A stretch of DNA of 16,528 nucleotides from Patescibacteria group bacterium (GTDB lineage Bacteria; Patescibacteriota; Microgenomatia; Daviesbacterales; UBA10151). Of the stretch, positions 14,016-16,528 are shown in pieces (within the stretch, counting starts at the first letter, position 1; every line of letters starts with the position of its first letter). The notes beneath the pieces were generated by a model. The model had not been told where the DNA came from. It saw only the letters and a program-made list of their open reading frames with translations, and ran no database searches. The position numbers and the translations under genes are program-made. The stretch is taken from the NCBI GenBank assembly GCA_018816815.1, contig JAHIVD010000053.1:1-16528 (forward strand), given 5' to 3'.

Positions 14016-14763
14016 TAGCAAGAACCTCCTTTTTTCCTATAAGCTCATAAAAATATTTCCCTTTAAGGAATCCTTTCGGATCTCCATAATATTCAAGCGT
14101 TCTGTTTATATATCCCAACTTTGTTGCTTCGTGAGTAACAACATCCAGCTCGTGTGTCACCAAAACAAGAGTTAATTTTAAATCTTTATTTAGTTTTTGG
14201 AGAAAAGAGTAAAATTGTTTTTGTGTTTTAATATCTACACCAACCATGGGTTCATCAAGAAAGATAATTTCGGGTTCCGACGCTAATGCTCTTGCAATAA
14301 ACACACGCTGCTGTTGGCCACCAGATAAATCATTAATCTGTCTATCTTTATATTTAAGCATATCTACCTGCTTAAGTGCAGTTCTGGTTTTTTCTGCATC
14401 TTCTTTGGTGGGAAAAAGAAAAAGACCCCGTTTGCCGTACCTGCCCATAGAAACAAATTCTTCAACCGTAATTGGAAAGTTCATCTCGATGTAGGTTTTT
14501 TGAGGAACATATCCTATTTTAGACCAATCTTTAAAATTTTTAATATCTATACCGAACAACTTAACAATGCCACTGTTTGGCTGAAGAAGTCTCAATATAA
14601 GCTTGAGGAGTGTTGTTTTTCCTCCTCCATTTGGCCCAACGATGCCTACATAATCACCCTTATGAATTTCTAAAGACACATCCTTTATAACCCCCTCTGT
14701 TGTGTAAGAGAAGCAAACTCTATCAAACTGTACGATTGCATGGGAAGGATTTAAAGGGTGCAT
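13999..14763 (-). CDS. znuC: Zinc (metal) ABC transporter ATPase
   Basis: 254 aa ATP-binding subunit. Walker A GPNGGGKTT (43-51), Q-loop Gln88, signature LSGGQ (146-150), Walker B IIFLDE (166-171) and switch His204 are all intact. It powers ion import through ZnuB in the cytoplasmic membrane. The ATG at 14763 overlaps the end of znuA by 13 bp, so translation is coupled. No Shine-Dalgarno sequence is seen. Confidence 0.93.
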   Translation of the reverse strand: MHPLNPSHAIVQFDRVCFSYTTEGVIKDVSLEIHKGDYVGIVGPNGGGKTTLLKLILRLLQPNSGIVKLFGIDIKNFKDWSKIGYVPQKTYIEMNFPITVEEFVSMGRYGKRGLFLFPTKEDAEKTRTALKQVDMLKYKDRQINDLSGGQQQRVFIARALASEPEIIFLDEPMVGVDIKTQKQFYSFLQKLNKDLKLTLVLVTHELDVVTHEATKLGYINRTLEYYGDPKGFLKGKYFYELIGKKEVLANAGAS

Positions 14764-15683
14764 TCTAACGCTGTTTGTAAATTCTTCAGGTTTTCTTGCA
14801 TTACCGTGAAGTAATCCTTTCCTCTTTTCATATCTTCATTTGATAATCCTTCAATGGGATCGAGCAGTAGAGTTTCGGCTCCGACTTCGTTAGCAATAGT
14901 TTCTGAAAGTTTTGGACTTACTAACTTTTCAAAGAAAATGTATTTAATATTGTTCTGTTTTACAAAATTAGCTATTTCCACGAGCCGTTGTGCAGATGGT
15001 TCGGCATTAGGGGAAAGTCCGGAAATTGCAACCTGATTTAATCCGTAACGTGCTGTAAGGTATGCAAATGCAGCGTGGGAAGTAATAATATCTTTTTGTT
15101 TACATAATTTAAGCCCAAGTTTTATTTGATTATCTAAATCGTCCAACTTCTGATTAAGCTTTTTCTGGTTATCTTGATAATAAATAGTATTTGCAGGATC
15201 AATTTCAACATATCCTTCAGTTATCTTTTGGACTTGTTTTTTTGCCAACTGAGGATCAAGCCAAACATGAGGATCTTGTATTTTCTCCCCATTTTTTACT
15301 AATTCTTTAATAAATAAATTTTCTCCGGCTATAACAATTTTGACATTTTTTCCCTTGAGATTATCTTTTATCTTATCTCCCCATGTTTCAACTGCACCAT
15401 TTAAGACAAGCATATTACTATTTTCAATACGGGCAATATCTTGTGTGGTCGGTTCATGGTCGTGCGGTTCAGAACCTGCAGGTGTAATATTTCTTACTTC
15501 TGCTTTATCTCCACCGATTTGGGATGAAAAGAAGTAAAGAGGGTAAAATGATACTGTTACTTGTAATTTCTTAATACCTGGTTGTGAGGTTGTGGATTGT
15601 TTAAAGATTCCAGTACTGAGAAAAAAACTTAATACAGCTATTAATAAAATTCCAGCAATAAAATATACCCACCTATTTTCCAT
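14751..15683 (-). CDS. znuA: Metal-binding protein of ABC transporter, zinc type
   Basis: 310 aa from the ATG at 15683, two bases after the stop of fur; an earlier ATG at 15707 lies inside fur and is less likely. An N-terminal hydrophobic segment (about 5-25) anchors or exports it; there is no lipobox Cys. The cluster A-1 solute-binding fold shows ligands His74 (PHDHEP, with His76), His139 (DPHVWLDP), His203 (TSHAAFAYL) and Asp275 (LLDPIEGL). A third His rather than Glu is typical of zinc binders and differs from manganese binders such as PsaA. The His-rich loop of many ZnuA proteins is reduced to the short PHDHE stretch. It delivers zinc to ZnuBC. Confidence 0.9.
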   Translation of the reverse strand: MENRWVYFIAGILLIAVLSFFLSTGIFKQSTTSQPGIKKLQVTVSFYPLYFFSSQIGGDKAEVRNITPAGSEPHDHEPTTQDIARIENSNMLVLNGAVETWGDKIKDNLKGKNVKIVIAGENLFIKELVKNGEKIQDPHVWLDPQLAKKQVQKITEGYVEIDPANTIYYQDNQKKLNQKLDDLDNQIKLGLKLCKQKDIITSHAAFAYLTARYGLNQVAISGLSPNAEPSAQRLVEIANFVKQNNIKYIFFEKLVSPKLSETIANEVGAETLLLDPIEGLSNEDMKRGKDYFTVMQENLKNLQTALECTL

Positions 15684-15685
15684 AA

Positions 15686-16141
15686 TTATTTTTGGCAGTT
15701 TACACAAATCCCAAAAAACTCAAGTATATGACTGGTAACTTTAAATTTTTTTTTAATTTCAATACCTTTTTCCAAAGCGGGAATTGCGCAATCGGAAATA
15801 TTATCAATATTGCCGCAACTCTTACAAATTAAATGATGATGGTCTTCTTTTGCAGATAGTTCATAACGAAACTTCCCCTCATTAAAAGAGAGTTGTCTTG
15901 TTAGACCTTTTTGAGTAAATGAGTTAATGATGCGGAATGTTGTAGTAGGGTCAGTTTTGATATTATGTTCTCGCAGATAATCCGTAATCGTATTTACATC
16001 TACGGGTGTTTTTATAGTTTCCAAAAATTTCATTACAGCTAGACGTGCTGGTGTTGCTCGTAGCTCTACTTGATTCAGCTCTTTCTTGCAATCATGTTTT
16101 GTTGTGGAACAAGAAGCTTGTCTTATATTTGCTGCTGTCAT
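15686..16141 (-). CDS. Fur-family repressor, probably Zur-like
   Basis: 151 aa metal-dependent repressor. The winged helix includes LRATPARLAVMKFL (27-40) and the recognition region DPTTTFRIINSFTQKG (64-79). The dimer domain has HHHLICKSCG (101-110) and FGICVNCQ (143-150), whose CxxC pairs (106/109, 146/149) make the structural zinc site. The ATG at 16141 is chosen because the 25 further upstream codons of the open frame coincide with the promoter and operators. The N-terminal tail has extra Cys11, His16 and Cys18. It heads the znuACB operon, which points to zinc sensing (zur), but the shared motif at feoA leaves a broader iron/zinc role open, so no symbol is given. Confidence 0.9.
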   Translation of the reverse strand: MTAANIRQASCSTTKHDCKKELNQVELRATPARLAVMKFLETIKTPVDVNTITDYLREHNIKTDPTTTFRIINSFTQKGLTRQLSFNEGKFRYELSAKEDHHHLICKSCGNIDNISDCAIPALEKGIEIKKKFKVTSHILEFFGICVNCQK

Positions 16142-16147
16142 ACTATT

Positions 16148-16160
16148 GCAATCTACTTGC
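16148..16160 (-). promoter_or_regulatory. Operator copy 1 in the fur promoter
   Basis: On the minus strand GCAAGT-aga-TTGC, an imperfectly symmetric dyad of half-site GCAA with 5-bp spacing, over the expected transcription start and seven bases before the start codon. Its centre lies 23 bp from that of copy 2. Confidence 0.7.
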
Positions 16161-16163
16161 GTT

Positions 16164-16192
16164 AGTATATGCAATAGACTTGCGTTTGTCAA
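16164..16192 (-). promoter_or_regulatory. fur-znuACB promoter with operator copy 2
   Basis: Minus strand: TTGACA (16187-16192), 17-bp spacer, TATACT (16164-16169), a near-consensus promoter giving a leader of about 16 nt. The spacer holds GCAAGT-cta-TTGC (16171-16183), the second copy of the operator motif. Two repressor sites across spacer and start site are the expected layout for autoregulation. Confidence 0.8.
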
Positions 16193-16334
16193 TGGAGCAA
16201 CAATCTGCATTGCCATCTTAAATATATGAATAATTTGGTTGGAAAATAGTCCGAACGCGATTTCAGATGACCAGTCATTAGTGTGGTAAGAACTTGCGAT
16301 TTATCGACGCCTCTCAGCTTTTCTGCAAGGTAGT

Positions 16335-16528
16335 TCATTCAGGATAACCAGTTATTAATAGGTTATCGTCAAATTTTTTTAGAGCGATATTTCTTAAACG
16401 GACGGCTTTTTCTACAGTTTCTATTCCTTTTCCTCCAATACTGACAGCTTTTCTTCCTCCGATGATAACAGGTGCCTGAAATGCGTATACTTTGTCAATT
16501 ATTTTGGAATCAATGAAGTTTCCTAAAG
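16335..16528 (-). CDS. ribD: RibD C-terminal/DHFR-like reductase, partial
   Basis: Only the last 63 residues are in the window; the gene runs off the right edge. The sequence LGNFIDSKIIDKVYAFQAPV, then IIGGRKAVSIGGKG, and a final LRNIALKKF...LLITGYPE follow the end of the riboflavin-specific reductase domain of RibD, which reduces the ribosyl side chain in riboflavin synthesis. A stand-alone RibD-C/DHFR-like protein is equally possible. It ends in TGA. The 142 bp between its stop and the fur promoter show no supported feature. Confidence 0.8.
   Translation of the reverse strand, partial: LGNFIDSKIIDKVYAFQAPVIIGGRKAVSIGGKGIETVEKAVRLRNIALKKFDDNLLITGYPE

Noticed and set aside
16142..16216. Longer N-terminus for the Fur-family protein
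   Set aside because: The 25 codons coincide with a near-consensus promoter and two operator copies, and do not resemble the family's N-terminus.
1..16528. CRISPR array, rRNA or insertion-sequence ends
   Set aside because: No regularly spaced identical repeats with unique spacers, no rRNA sequence and no transposase were found.

Overview
The window reads as an AT-rich, compact bacterial chromosome segment using the standard bacterial code (TGA is a stop). Several start codons lie only 6 to 11 nt after an extended -10 promoter, so leaderless transcripts look common. The gene set (FeoAB, ZnuABC, ZIP, DUF5320, DUF134, YibE/F, divergent small proteins) and the style fit a Patescibacteria/CPR genome, possibly Microgenomates. 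That placement is inference; no marker gene for taxonomy is present.

Left part (1-4084): a tRNA-Gln(CTG) with encoded CCA is followed at once by a large serine recombinase gene pointing toward it. A 52-bp sequence starting in the last bases of the tRNA recurs at 4033-4084 (45/52 identical), and the second copy is preceded by what looks like a decayed tRNA 3' part. This is the layout of a roughly 3.9-kb integrated element carrying a membrane-anchored surface protein and ung. A 21-bp direct repeat (20/21) additionally brackets ung.

Middle part (4139-8022): a small operon encodes a 43-aa helical protein, a divergent nucleoside-diphosphate-kinase-like protein and a kinase-fold-like protein. It is followed by a broken NAD-dependent epimerase, an intact metallo-beta-lactamase-fold hydrolase, a GIY-YIG protein, a stretch of decayed coding sequence and a truncated alkaline-phosphatase-superfamily protein. 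This is a zone of gene decay.

Right part (8130-16141): a metal-homeostasis island. On the plus strand are a ZIP transporter, a DUF5320 protein, a DUF134 DNA-binding protein, a YibE/F membrane protein, FeoA and FeoB. Convergent to these, on the minus strand, is the operon fur/zur-znuA-znuC-znuB. The fur promoter (TTGACA-17-TATACT) holds two copies of GCAAGT-nnn-TTGC. The same motif forms the core of a perfect 10-5-10 dyad over the feoA promoter. The simplest model is one Fur-family repressor that controls itself, zinc uptake and the Feo ferrous-iron system. DUF5320 and DUF134 have their own promoters, with a different dyad and a tandem repeat nearby, and may form a second regulatory layer. FeoB carries an unusual Asn in place of the guanine-specifying Asp of its G4 motif. 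The window ends in the C-terminal part of a RibD-type reductase gene (minus strand).
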